From assembly GCA_000934385.1 (NCBI GenBank), contig KN880549.1, positions 1 to 64,000 on the forward strand: a DNA stretch of 64,000 bases, read 5' to 3'. The translations under genes were made by a program, and so were the position numbers. The notes under the pieces are model-generated. The model was not told the DNA's origin. It saw only the letters and a program-made list of their open reading frames with translations, and did no database searches. How positions within the stretch are numbered: position 1 is the first letter of the stretch; each line of letters starts with the position of its first letter. This stretch comes from Cylindrobasidium torrendii FP15055 ss-10. Taxonomy: Eukaryota > Basidiomycota > Agaricomycetes > Agaricales > Physalacriaceae. Shown piece after piece: positions 45,713 through 56,696 of the stretch.

Positions 45713-47473
45713 TCATTTCGTCACCGTCAAAACTCGGAAACCCTTCAGAACGCCATTCGTCCTGAGGCGGTACGCTAACCTCCGAACCTTTTGCTCAATA
45801 TCGCCCTCTGGACAAAACTGACCCTCCAGCTCGAGAGTATGGAGCTTTGGGAAAATAACATCCAACTCGGTCAGCTCTAAAAGTGGTTCTACGAAGGGCG
45901 CAAGACTGAGCGGCTTGCCTACCGGGCGAAGACTGTCAATATCTTTGAGGATCATACTTTCGAGTCGCTGAAGTGGATTGAACAGATCGAACAGGATTTC
46001 GAGGGTGGCCAACCTCAGACCCGTGATATGACACGACCTAAGCGTCGAAGGGATGCAACGAAAAAGCGCACGAAGAGCAGAACTGTTGATATCTGCACCA
46101 GTCACCTGTCCGTTCGCGAATCTTCCCTGCACCAGCAATGTTTCGAGCGAGGGCAAGCTGACATTACGAAATAACTGTTCGACGGCGAAGTTGCTGCCAT
46201 CGCATCCGGGGCGTATGCAGAGGTCCAAATTTATGAGACGAGCACAGACTATGGCTGCAGGGACAACTACCAGTGGTAGTTGATGACAAACTTCGAGGTC
46301 GAGGTATACATCCTCCAGATCTTTTGCCATATCGAGCAGATGTCGGTACTGTCCTGGCCGCGGGCTGGGAGATTGAACAGGGCCGAAGATGGGAATGAAA
46401 TTGTGTGTAGCTGTGACTGTTCGCAGGGATCGCCAGTGCAAATCGAGTGACATCAACTTGTTCATGCTGTCGGCCAACACCAGACTTTGCAGTCGGGTGC
46501 ACTGCGCAAATGATGTTACTTGCGAAGGTATGGGTCTCTGGATGGCATCAGCCAAACGGGTACATGCGTTGATGAGATACAGAGATTCAACGCCGCGAAG
46601 TCTAGGGGCCATGCACGAGAAATCTTGCAGTAAGCGAAAAGGCAGCACCAGCTGGAATTTGCGAATGCGCGATGCGTATGGGAGCAAGAAAGCTAAGAAC
46701 GGTGCCGGAATATGATCCTCGTGGAAATCTGGCGCAAGAGATATGGTCATAGATAGGTCGGACTGGCCGCTGCGGTCAAGGTGCATTAAAACCTGGGAGT
46801 ATGTGCGTGAAGAGAAGTAAGGATCGAAATTGGTTGGCGAAACTTGGATGTGGACAATAGACCAGATCTCTGTGTCACCCATCAGCGCCTCCCTCCACCC
46901 CTTGCAAACCAGCTCAAGCGCCCACAATGGTGATTCATTGCCGTTGGGTGTGAGCCACGGTGTAGGATAGACGCTCTCTTGCTCGCACGATACGTGACCC
47001 TCCAGCGAGACAAGATCTCGAAAGATTTTCTGGAGGAGCTCATTTGGGAGGCGGCGTACGGGGTTCAGTGGCAACTTGCGCGCCGCAATGACTTCCACCA
47101 TCTTCACACTCTCTACTTCCAGATCTCTGAGGGTGGCATCGACGTGCTCAATCTGAGCCGATAGAAGCTGACGTAGCTCTCGAAGCTCTTGCACCGTGTT
47201 GGAGACGTTGGTCGCCTTCGCCTGGATCGTGGATATGGCGGACCTCACAGCTGCGATCTCGGTAGTGCCTGGCTCATCGTTGTTGAGGGATAGTGAGCGA
47301 CATATTTTTTCATCGTTGCTCTCTACGAGCGCGGACTGATGAAGCAATTGCGGAATTTTATGGTTAGGGCATGCACATTCGGCTTGGCGACAGAACCGCC
47401 ACTGAATGTCAAAATCTGCAGAAATTTCAGTCTGGATCCATGCCGCGCGACTTTCGCGCGCACCGACATTCAT
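45713..47473 (-). CDS. F-box protein with N-terminal coiled coil (copy 1)
   Basis: Single-exon 586-aa frame. The N-terminus contains RQAECACPNHKIPQLLHQSA (a possible Cys/His cluster). A heptad-like coiled coil follows (VQELRELRQLLSAQIEHVDA, residues about 88-125), then an F-box, LPLNPVRRLPNELLQKIFRD, completed by WALELVCKGWREALMGD. The rest is Leu-rich (LRGVESLYLINACTR, LEDVYLDLEVCHQLP, FPKLHTLELEGQF) as in LRR-type F-box proteins. Coiled coil plus F-box plus LRR-like tail is a common agaric layout; SCF adaptor function is inferred. It is paralogous over its whole length with 47884-49737 and with the partial gene at the right edge. Confidence 0.8.
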   Translation of the reverse strand: MNVGARESRAAWIQTEISADFDIQWRFCRQAECACPNHKIPQLLHQSALVESNDEKICRSLSLNNDEPGTTEIAAVRSAISTIQAKATNVSNTVQELRELRQLLSAQIEHVDATLRDLEVESVKMVEVIAARKLPLNPVRRLPNELLQKIFRDLVSLEGHVSCEQESVYPTPWLTPNGNESPLWALELVCKGWREALMGDTEIWSIVHIQVSPTNFDPYFSSRTYSQVLMHLDRSGQSDLSMTISLAPDFHEDHIPAPFLAFLLPYASRIRKFQLVLPFRLLQDFSCMAPRLRGVESLYLINACTRLADAIQRPIPSQVTSFAQCTRLQSLVLADSMNKLMSLDLHWRSLRTVTATHNFIPIFGPVQSPSPRPGQYRHLLDMAKDLEDVYLDLEVCHQLPLVVVPAAIVCARLINLDLCIRPGCDGSNFAVEQLFRNVSLPSLETLLVQGRFANGQVTGADINSSALRALFRCIPSTLRSCHITGLRLATLEILFDLFNPLQRLESMILKDIDSLRPVGKPLSLAPFVEPLLELTELDVIFPKLHTLELEGQFCPEGDIEQKVRRLAYRLRTNGVLKGFRVLTVTK

Positions 47474-47883
47474 ATCTTGCTAATGATGGTGGCAAGAACA
47501 GAGGAAATCGAATTGAGCCACCTCGTGATCGACGCTATGATCGACGCTGCCGAAATCCCGATGAATCGCTCACACCCAACTAGGAGTCTACGGAAATGAC
47601 CATGATACGCCCTTTTTGCAATAGCACCATCGAAAGCACCAGAATAAGTATCTACCGTATCAGGAAGCGCTGCAGGCCAATACATCATTTGCAGGACCCA
47701 GTCGGTTTCCCGGCCGCAGCCACTGTACATTGTTGTATATCGCAGTTGTGCTCAGGTCGTGCTCTTGGACGGGGGCACCAAAATATACCTTTCCAATAAG
47801 ATTTACTGGTTCGGGCGAACTTCAGTATGCATGCCATGAAGAAGACCCGCTGATAATTTAAAACTATTCACTGCTGCATACTA
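47474..47883. promoter_or_regulatory. upstream region of first long F-box gene
   Basis: Parts near 47480-47570 resemble the flank of the second copy at 49740-49830 (GCAAGAAC.GAGG, GATCGACNCTG, CCGAA.TCCCG). Both flanks also have a TATA-like AAATATACCTT read as AAGGTATATTT on the coding strand, at about 47782 and 49921. Confidence 0.4.
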
Positions 47884-49737
47884 CTACGAGTCCGAGTCTA
47901 AATAAGTATAGCTGAAATTAGGTGTATCTTCCATCAGCTGTAGCAGAATATACTCCTCGGCCGACGAAGGCCTCATGTGTAGAGTCAAAGCAAAGTGCTG
48001 AAGGTCGCAATGGTCCGACAAGTGACCCACTGCCTTTGCGATGCCTAACGCAAGCCCGTCTTCAAGGTCAAATAGACCCCGCAACTCGAGAACACGGAGC
48101 TCCGGGAAAAGAACGCCCGCATCAGTCGGTGCCAAAAGTGGTAAGAAGGGCTCAATGCTAAGCGCATGGACCCACTCATCCTCTGGGTGATTACAGCCTA
48201 CTACATCTTCGAGGATCAGAGTTTCGAGTCTGTGGCGCGAATGGAAGACATCGAAGAGGCACTGGAGACTATTCAACCTCAAGCCTGTGATATGGCATGA
48301 TCTGAGCGCAGTAGTAACGCAGCCAAAAATTGCCCGAAGGGCAGAAGCGTCAATGGCTGCACTGGCCACCGCTCCATCCGCGGCTCTGCTATGAACGAGC
48401 AGAGTATCGAGTAATGGTAGGCGAACATTGGCAAACAGTTGTTCGATTGCACGGTTTCCGCCTTCAGATTTAGATCGTGTCACGAGCTCTAATTTCGTGA
48501 GGCGAGCGCAGACTATGGCGGCAGGGGCACCTGCGAGTGGTTGTGGATGGAATGCTTCAAGATCGAGAGAGACATCTTCCAGACCTTTTGCCATGTCGAT
48601 CACATGCCGGAACTGTCCCGGACGTGGGCTAGGAGATTTGACAGAGTCGAAAAGAGGGACAAAGTTGTGTGTAGCTCTGAATGTCCGCAGAGATTGCCAG
48701 GGTAAATCCAGTGACATCAACCTGTTCATGCTGTCGACTACAACCAAGCTACGTAGCTCAGTGCACTGCGCGAACAAGGTGATTGGTGCAGGTGTAGCTC
48801 TTTGGGTGGCATCACGGGGACGGACGCATGCATTGGTAAGTTGTAGACACTGGACACCGCGAAGTCTGGACGCCATGTACGCAAAGTCTCGAAGTAAACG
48901 GAATGGGAGCACAAGCTGGAGCTCGCGGATCCGCACTGCATATGGGAACAAGAAAGCCAAAAACGGCACCGGGAGATGGTCCTCGTTGAAATCCGGCGAA
49001 AGAGATATGGTCACAGAGAGATTCGACTGCTTGCTGCGGTCAAGATGCGTCGCTATCTGTGAAGTTGTGCGCGAACAGGAGTATGGGTTGAAGTTATTCG
49101 ATGAGACTTTGATGTGAACGATCGACCAAATTTGCGGGTCACCCAACAACGCCTCCCTCCATCCCTTGCTGACCAATTCGAGTGCCCACAATGGCGATTC
49201 GCTGCGATCGGGCGTACACCACTGCGCAGGGTTGGTGGTATCCTCATTGTAGGATACGTAGCAGGGAAAAGAGACGAGGTGCTGAAAGATGTTCCGGAGA
49301 AGCTCATTTGGGAGGCGCCGTACGGGGTCCAATGGCAACTTGCGCGCCGCAATGGCGTCTACCATCTTCACACTTTCGGCCTCCAGGCCTTCAAGAGTGA
49401 CATCGATGTGGTCGACCTGCGCTGACAAAAGCTGGCGCAACTCCCGGAGTTCCCGCGCTGTGGTGGTGACGCTCTCTGTCCTTGCCTGTAGAGTAGCTAT
49501 AGCAGATTTGAGTGCAGTAATTTCGGTGGATGTAGGCTTGTTGTTGCTCAGTGAGAGTGCACGATACGCTTGCTCATCACTACTGTCCAAGAGTGCGTTC
49601 TGGTGGAGCAGTTGAGGAATTCTGTGATTAGGACATGGACATTCTATTTGGCGACAGAATCGCCACTGCGTGTCGAAATCTGTAGATATGTCAGTCAAAA
49701 TCCACGCCGAGCAACTTGCGAGCGCACCAACGTTCAT
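47884..49737 (-). CDS. F-box protein with N-terminal coiled coil (copy 2)
   Basis: Single-exon 617-aa frame, aligned with the copy at 45713-47473. The N-terminal RQIECPCPNHRIPQLLHQNA cluster is present, followed by the coiled coil around LRELRQLLSAQVDHIDVTLE. The F-box is LPLDPVRRLPNELLRNIFQH with WALELVSKGWREALLGD. The tail has LRR-like strands and ends with VGHLSDHCDLQHFALTL and a variable C-terminus. This copy is closer to the partial gene at the right edge (FPELRVLELRGLFDLEDGLA) than to the first copy. An SCF adaptor role is inferred; the substrate is unknown. Confidence 0.8.
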   Translation of the reverse strand: MNVGALASCSAWILTDISTDFDTQWRFCRQIECPCPNHRIPQLLHQNALLDSSDEQAYRALSLSNNKPTSTEITALKSAIATLQARTESVTTTARELRELRQLLSAQVDHIDVTLEGLEAESVKMVDAIAARKLPLDPVRRLPNELLRNIFQHLVSFPCYVSYNEDTTNPAQWCTPDRSESPLWALELVSKGWREALLGDPQIWSIVHIKVSSNNFNPYSCSRTTSQIATHLDRSKQSNLSVTISLSPDFNEDHLPVPFLAFLFPYAVRIRELQLVLPFRLLRDFAYMASRLRGVQCLQLTNACVRPRDATQRATPAPITLFAQCTELRSLVVVDSMNRLMSLDLPWQSLRTFRATHNFVPLFDSVKSPSPRPGQFRHVIDMAKGLEDVSLDLEAFHPQPLAGAPAAIVCARLTKLELVTRSKSEGGNRAIEQLFANVRLPLLDTLLVHSRAADGAVASAAIDASALRAIFGCVTTALRSCHITGLRLNSLQCLFDVFHSRHRLETLILEDVVGCNHPEDEWVHALSIEPFLPLLAPTDAGVLFPELRVLELRGLFDLEDGLALGIAKAVGHLSDHCDLQHFALTLHMRPSSAEEYILLQLMEDTPNFSYTYLDSDS

Positions 49738-50743
49738 ATCTAAGTGATGATGGCAAGAACGGAGGTGATTAAATTGACCCCGCGATCGACACTGACTGCC
49801 GAAGTCCCGACACTTTGGACTCCCTGAATCAGCCCTGAAACACCGGGGGCAAGCTCCGGGGATGTTAAATTTAACAGCGACACGGGATGTTCATTGCGCT
49901 GTAAGTAGCGCCCTTGGAATAAATATACCTTCAAAGGTCCTTTGTTTGCGTGAAAGAGTTGCTGCAGGTTATGTAGACACAGATTTTTGAAGGGCTATGG
50001 CACAACCCTTGAATTGCGGAATCATTTCATGCTTATGTCCATGTTCTTTGTGAACGGTTTCATTGTGTCGGGAAACAAAGGACTTGGATATAGTGTGTAC
50101 AATTTTTGGTTCTTGCGGCTACCATGTATAGTCTCTATTATGGGGAAAAGAAAAAAATTCAATTTATCATTGGTACAACGACTTTAGGCTATGTATACGC
50201 CGTATGTGATTCTGGTGTAGTTGTTCAGTGGGTCACCTCAGCGGCCAGCCTAGCGCTGCTGGCTGCTGGTTGGGCAATGGGTTATATAATTTCAGAAGTA
50301 CTCCATCAGCCAGAAAATATTTTAAAGACCTCAAAACATGCACCGCCGAAAGCTGGCTGACAGAGCATCTCCTTGAGGGTGCAAGTTTTGATGTGATCGG
50401 GTGGCACAGGCCGCCACAAAGTGTCCATCTTAAGTAATTGCTAAGTTTTCTAAGGGAAACAGGTCCCTATCAGAAACGAAATATTACGGCAGTATACTAG
50501 TCCTCTGACCTACCAAAATGTCTACAACTTGGGCACTGACTGATACCTCTGAGCTCAAAGCATAAATTTCGGATGGCCCGCTTATTTATCACATTGTATA
50601 TAGATATAACAGTTTAGGCTCTCTTCTTCATACCCACTGCGGCTCACACAGTCATGCACATGTGTAATCACTTACTACATTTTGGCTGCATTTAATCTGG
50701 CAAGCCGCTCCCGTGGCGCATCACGATCGCACTCGGCATTGCG
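49738..50743. other. intergenic up to transposon left end
   Basis: Promoter side of the second long F-box gene, then AT-rich sequence without a supported gene. Its last five bases, TTGCG (50739-50743), are the left copy of the transposon target duplication. Confidence 0.55.
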
Positions 50744-50768
50744 TATGGAATGCCGGAGAGCTATGCTT
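50744..50768 (+). repeat. left terminal inverted repeat
   Basis: Twenty-five bases, identical in inverse to 61593-61617. Confidence 0.85.
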
Positions 50769-51047
50769 TGAAACCGGACGGGCTGAAACAAAATATTTTT
50801 GAAATAATTTACAAATCCTTTTAAAATTCCAGAATTGGGAATGCTATACGTTATGCTCGGTCTCCGCACGGGTCGGCGAGGTCCCAACTTCTTGCAGTGT
50901 GCAGTAGTGTGGCGCTCGCGTGCGCAGAGGCCAGTTGGTCGGTCCGAGTGAGCTAAGCTCAGTGTATAGAGCGCGATTGAGGTGCTACTACGCAGCACCA
51001 TTCCAAAGCTCTAGCTCTAACCACAGAAGCAAATTACTAACTAGTAA

Positions 51048-53099
51048 CTACCAGCCATCATCCGCCTCGCCGCCACTGGCTTCTTCATCGTCGGATATGA
51101 TGTCTTCCCCTGCAACATCCACTCCTTCGTCCTCAAATTCCGGGTTTGCTGGAGGGTTACGAAGCTGGTTTAGCTCTCCTTGGAGGGCCTCAATTTCGTC
51201 TCCCACAGGGACCGGAACTGGCTCAGTAAATCCTTCCAGAGACTCGGCAGCCGCATTCGGGATTTGCTCTAGTCTTGCAAGAATGTCTTCGTAGATGTTC
51301 CATATGTTGTTGCGCGTCACTTCTGGGCTGCCTAAGTTTTGATAGACCTTTGAGATGGTTTCGTGAAAGTCCGGAGGCACCATCTCAAAAGTAGCATGGT
51401 CAGTTGGCGCATACAGCTCTTCAGCAGCTTGAAGATACTCTGCATCTCTGTCGACCAGTACCTAGTAAGAAATAATTAGCACAAAATTTTGCTGATCAGG
51501 ATTAAAGAGGACTTTAAAGTTCTTGCAGTTATGATACTGTGGAAACTCTTCGATGTCATTTGGGCTTTTCCCCTGAGGCAGAACTTTGTGCTTTTGCCGG
51601 CGCTTTACGGTAGAGTTGACCCTTGCAGCGTAGGAATCAAGCTCCATCTGAACCCAGGGAATAAATAGCCATTTGTAGACGTTGCTAGAGGCACAAAGTC
51701 AGCAATTTGACAAGGACAAGTTGCCACGGCCTGGAAACTCACTATTGCAATGGGTCATAGCGATCGAACCGAATGCGAAGCTCGGGATGTTTCCCTGGCA
51801 TGCTCAGTATGTCCTCCACTCCCGGGGCCAATCGGCGTCGCAAACCAGACCAAGCTATTTCAGGAGGCAAATTCTTCTTCTCTGGACGCCAAAGGTGTTG
51901 CAGGGTTCCCTCTAGGCTGGGGTCCAGGCTGTGCCGTATAAAAGTGTGCCCTCTTGCTATGAAGTAAGCCTCTGAACCCAGGTCGCTCTGAGTAACTAGG
52001 CAAGTGTCTATCCAAGCGTTAACTCTGCAACTCAAAGGCAACAAAGGTCACTCACGTCCAAGCCTCTTCACAGCGTCTAAGTAATATCGAAAAATCAAGC
52101 GAGGATTCCGGTTGCCCCACCAGACACGAAGCCATATGATTCTGCCAGTGAACGGGTCAAGGCATATGTGTAAACCAAGGCCATAAATCAACCACTTGTC
52201 GTGCTGATCCAAGCACCATAGGGCGTTGCAGCCCGCAGAGTAGAACCTTCGCCGTTTGAGCTGGGATCGAACCCTCTCCTTCACTTTCTCTGGCTCAAAT
52301 TGTCGGCACCAATCCTGGATGACTCGCCTGGTGTTTTAATGAGTCCGTTTAAAGTGAAAAAAAATATAAGAAAAGGCACTCACCGACAAACATACTTTCC
52401 CTTCTCGTGCCGAAGAACACTGATAATCTCCCTATACCCGGCCTTTGGGTAATGTTGACGGAGTTCAATCATATCCTCATGGATTTCCTGAACGGCAAGG
52501 CCTAGTGCGGCAAAGAATCAGAAGCTGGTCACTGCAGCATAAACGGGCAAGACCCACCCATGCGGCGGACGGTAGGTAGCTTTAAATTGTCTGTAATCTT
52601 CCGAAATAAGCCAAATCTACAAGAAACGTTATCAGTCATAAACACCAAGGGATGGATTAAAAGTGCTCACGAAAATGCGTATTGACCAGTGTCAACTGAG
52701 GTTTCACGAACGCGCATCCAAACATCTTTCCGCGTGAGCCCATTGGTCCCCCAAAGCTCAAGCAACTTTGGCAAATATGAGTCGAGCGGAGCTAATGGCT
52801 AGGAATTAGGTTGAGAGGCAAAAGTGTGGGGAGAGACGAACGAGCACGCTTGTACTGATTGCCACCCATGGGCCCCAACGTAGCCAGACCTGCTCTCTGA
52901 GGTAGAAAAAGCTTACTGCTTTTATAGTCTCTTCACAACGCGGAATGAAGGACCGTCTCAGTGCGATCTCCGAAGCTTCAAACTTCCTTGAGAAGGGGGT
53001 GCCTTGAAGAGGCGCCCTGAAGAGCGCAGCTGCCTGACGTTCTCCAACCCTCAGGCTCCAACACCCAGCCCTTTGCAACTCATAGTCAATGCGTATTCA
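51048..53099 (-). CDS. integrase-fold (DDE) transposase
   Basis: About nine exons are read on the minus strand, ending EASGGEADDGW and TAG at 51048-51050. The 5' start is not resolved: the first exon near 53078 reads LQRAGCWSLRVGERQ without a clear ATG, so an upstream exon is likely. The exon order gives GLATLGPMGGNQYKRA, PLAPLDSYLPKLLELWG and LRQHYPKAGYREIISVLRH (helix-turn-helix-like). The catalytic region has ALWCLDQHDKWLIYGLGLHI (first Asp), ICLDPFTGRIIWLRVWW, VTQSDLGSEAYFIA (second Asp) and LPPEIAWSGLRRR (candidate Glu). This is the integrase core found in many agaric genomes. It should cut and join the transposon ends in the nucleus. Being next to the left TIR supports ownership by the element. 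Confidence 0.75.
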
Positions 53100-53533
53100 A
53101 TGAGCCACTCATTCACATCTTCCTACATTAGTGCGGGAATTGATCGCGCCCTGATCATTTCGGAGTGAAAATCACGGGACCCTGGCAAATCTTGTTTTCA
53201 TTTGCAGCAAACGCAAGGAAATTGCCAGTTAGGCTGCAGCTTTTACGACTCAGCCTTCAGATTTCTTGACAAGGGATGAAAGGGGCTGGCGTGGAATCTC
53301 CAAACCTCGAGGTCCTCTGCTGCGGACCGCTGTTTTGCACCGTTTGAGGGCATCGCCCGCCTTCACTTTTCTTCATGGCTGATGCGGAACGCGCGGAGTG
53401 AAAAGGTTTAAAACTGTCGCAATTGTTGCTTTCAGATTCGCCGACCCCTCTCTGCTCTTTGCACGTCGTCTGCTCTCTCCGCCTCTCTATTCTCATTCCT
53501 ACCTTCTCGTCCCCATCTGTGCTCCTCTCTGCC

Positions 53534-56500
53534 ATGTCGTTTCAAATTGCGTCTTCTTCAATCACTCCAACCATGATGGCCTGCCAATCCACTGGTTGTG
53601 GGAATATCATCGCTGCGAACGGAAACTACTTTTGCGTCAGGGATTTGTCCAAAGGGAGAGAAAAGATGGTCTGCGAGGATTGTGTGGAGAATAAGTATAG
53701 GGCAAGGGTTCGACAGCATGCTAGTGAGTGTTCACAGCTTTCCCCAGTATTTGTCGCCTTACCTTTGTTTCTAGCCCTTACTAAAACCGCCCAACTTATG
53801 ACTGCACGAAGAGGACTTCCTCAGTTATCCCAGCAGCAGTCTGAGGCTCCGTCTTCTGGGCACTCGCTTCAAGCTCAGTCTCGATTTGGGAGCCAGATTT
53901 CCCTTCCAGCGCCGCCACTACCTCTCCAGCATCGGCAAGTTAGCCAGCCGGTCAGAAATCTCTTACCGGATGCTCAGTCCATTGCGGTTATGTCGAACAG
54001 AGCTCATCGATTTGGTGAGGGATTGATTGTTCATCGACTTGGATTAGAATTAAGTATTGACTCCTTGTAAGGTTCTTCCAATCCCGCTGGTGCCAGGGTG
54101 GTATCAATGCCAACGCCTAACTCTCAGATGCCCACTGGCCCCAGTGTGAATATATTTTCGCCTTCTTTGAGGCCGGCGTCGTCTTCACTCATGGCAGCGC
54201 CCCCGGTGCCCTCAATTCCCGGCTATACTCGCAACCACATCCACTACGAGCAGGAAGCCCGTCGATATCAGGCAATGGCCTACGCTCCAAGCGGTCCCCA
54301 GGTGGCCATCACCTTCTCTGTGGCCTATCCCGGCGATGAGGACGGTCCCGCAGTGGAGACTTGGCATGTGAGCCTCCTTTCTTTGTCCTTTCGTCATCTC
54401 CTCTTGCCGTTTTACTCATTCCATCTCCAGGAGCTCACTTCAAGGCTGCCTGTATACTCTGCCAGTAAATCGGCCGCTGAAATTATCAAGGATGCGCACT
54501 CCATGCTTCAGAGCATGACGTCGGAGCGCCTTGTCGACCAGCACGGCTCTGGAGCTTTGTCTTTCGTCTGGGATGTCAGTCGAGTTGGAGTGTTCGATGT
54601 CACCGCCCTTACAACCACGAAGTTGAAGAGTGCAAATGCCGGTATTGACTTATCTGCCCTGATTCGAGGAAATTGGGCGACGCAAGAGATGAAGGACTGC
54701 TACCTGGTTTCGGCTTACCCAGGAAAGCCTGCCAGTGGAAAGAGGAAAGCGCAGGTCTCCGTCGGCGAGGGAGTCGTTAAACTCCTGCATAAGGCCTTTG
54801 ACATACGCATGTTTGTCAAAGCTGACGAATTTGACCGCTTCACTGAGCACTGCAAATTGGAGCGGATGGCGGAGAGGAGGAAGAAGAAGGAGGAAGCGGC
54901 TCTGAGAAAAAAGGCGGACGATGAGCTTTTGGAAGCTCAACTTCATGGACCGGTTGACTTTGTGAGTTTCTTTTGAACGCTCCTTTTGCATCTTTCTTCT
55001 ATCGAGGCCTAACTATGAATTTAGATCCACAACTATGAGGACTTGTTTGTGAGTTGCCCAGTCTTTGTGCTATCCAAATTTTGTAACTAATTTAACGGTC
55101 AGCCTGTTGCGAATGAAGTCTTTGAGGAAGACGGGGATTTTCCGGATCTTCCAGACGCCACTGCACTCAGCAAGCGCCCTCTCAGCGTGAGTTGCTTCTT
55201 CTGATCTTTTGAATGGCAGGCCCTAATTGGCATGCCCACTTGCAGCCTTCTGCTCAGTCCCCGCCTCGTCCTCGTAAGCGGCAGGTTGCGTCTTTCGCTG
55301 CTATGGCTTCCGCTCCCTCCTTGCCCGCCGCCCCTACTCCTTCGCTCATTCAAGCTCAGGCTCCACGAGGACCTGCTGACTTAGATTCCATGAAAATCGC
55401 TCCATCCTCTTCGCTGAACTCCCGCTCTGGGGTGGCTTCCAGCTCGAGGTCAGTTGTCACTCCGACATTGATGAGAGAGACTGTCAGGGCGGCGGGACAA
55501 GGTTCCGTAGCATCTAAGCTCAGTGAGTCCTTACGGTTTTACTGAAGCGCAATGTTCCAAGTTCCTAACTCGTGCGCTTTCTTTTTAACAGATACTCTTA
55601 AGCAGTTTCGAGGCCACTTAGTGCCAATCACTCCTGGTTTATTCGAGAAGGAGATGATAGAGGGTCGCGGAGCCACCTTCGATGCACTTGGAGCCCTAAA
55701 CCTTCGAAGCCAGGCCACCCTCATTACCGACTCAGACTCTGACTCCGAGCTGGGTTCAGGCCAGTTCAAGTCTGCGCACCCGGGAACGCTGCACTTGGAC
55801 GCACAGAACCCCCCAGCTGCTCTAGCTCATTTTCAGGGCAAAGAGATATGCGTTAAGAAGTTCTGGGGCTCTCGCACTGGGCCGGCCGGCAGCAGGTGAG
55901 GGAATGCGCTCATTTCTCTATTCTCGTGGCGGACTGACTTAGCGCATAGAACCCGCGTGCGTCTTCCAGGCGAGAAGGAAATGGACTTGGCTCGAGTAGA
56001 GGGAAAGGTGAACTGGTGGGCCACAATGCTAGTGCGTCTGATGGCGGACACCGCTGCCTCCCTGCAGTCCAACCCTAGTGAGTGTTTCGGCGACTCCTCA
56101 TTTTGGAGGCTAAGAGCTCCGAATTAGACCACCCACCGGCGCCTGCGCCCATCCCAGAGCTTGAGCACGTTCGAACGGCCATTTTTCTCACTCTGAAGGA
56201 GCCCAATCCATTGCGCCCTCACGACATTGTCTACGATCGCGCCTTCATGATTGAGGACATCATTCCCATGGATTCTCCCTCTTCGTTTGTGAAGCTCGTT
56301 CACAACGGAGCCGCCGTCCCTTTACTTGCCAAGAATCACCCGGATTATCCTAAGGCGGTCTATCTCTGTGCGGGACAGCACCTTATTTTTGAGAAGTCTT
56401 GTGGAACGCTTTTCCTATCCGACTTCCAAGGCTGTGGAAAGTATCTGACCGACTGCCAAGTGATGAGCGACCCGTAAGAGCCCTTAACTTTCCCATTTCC

Positions 56501-56696
56501 TTCTTCTCATTTAGCTCTTAGGTCTCTGTCGCCATCGCAAGACAACCAAGGCATGTTCGGAGATGGTAATGTGGCCCAAGCCTTTGCGGCTTTTCGAAGT
56601 CAGCATGTGTGTGGCTCATGGTGCACTTGGTTTGGGTTAAATCGCCTTGTTAACCCTAGCACAACACTCGAGGAGGGAGAACTGCGAGACTACTAG
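53534..56696 (+). CDS. alpha-kinase (atypical protein kinase) with N-terminal Cys-rich motif
   Basis: A multi-exon plus-strand gene starting MSFQIASSSITPTMM at 53534. Exon 1 has a Cys cluster (CQSTGCGNII...YFC...MVCEDC). A Ser/Pro/Gln-rich linker follows, then ARRYQAMAYAPSGPQVAI and TSRLPVYSASKSAAEIIKD, and several short exons. The catalytic part shows alpha-kinase hallmarks: a Lys strand (GKEICVKKFWGS), TRVRLPGEKEMDLARVEGK, EKSCGTLFLSDFQGCGKYLT followed by DCQV (like the DLQG...LTDPQ of the family), the GDGN loop, and a zinc-binding HVCGSWC near the end. TAG is at 56694-56696. Alpha-kinases (eEF2K/MHCK family) phosphorylate Ser/Thr; the substrate here is unknown. DCQV in place of DPQ is notable. 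Internal splice sites were not all checked for frame. Confidence 0.7.
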
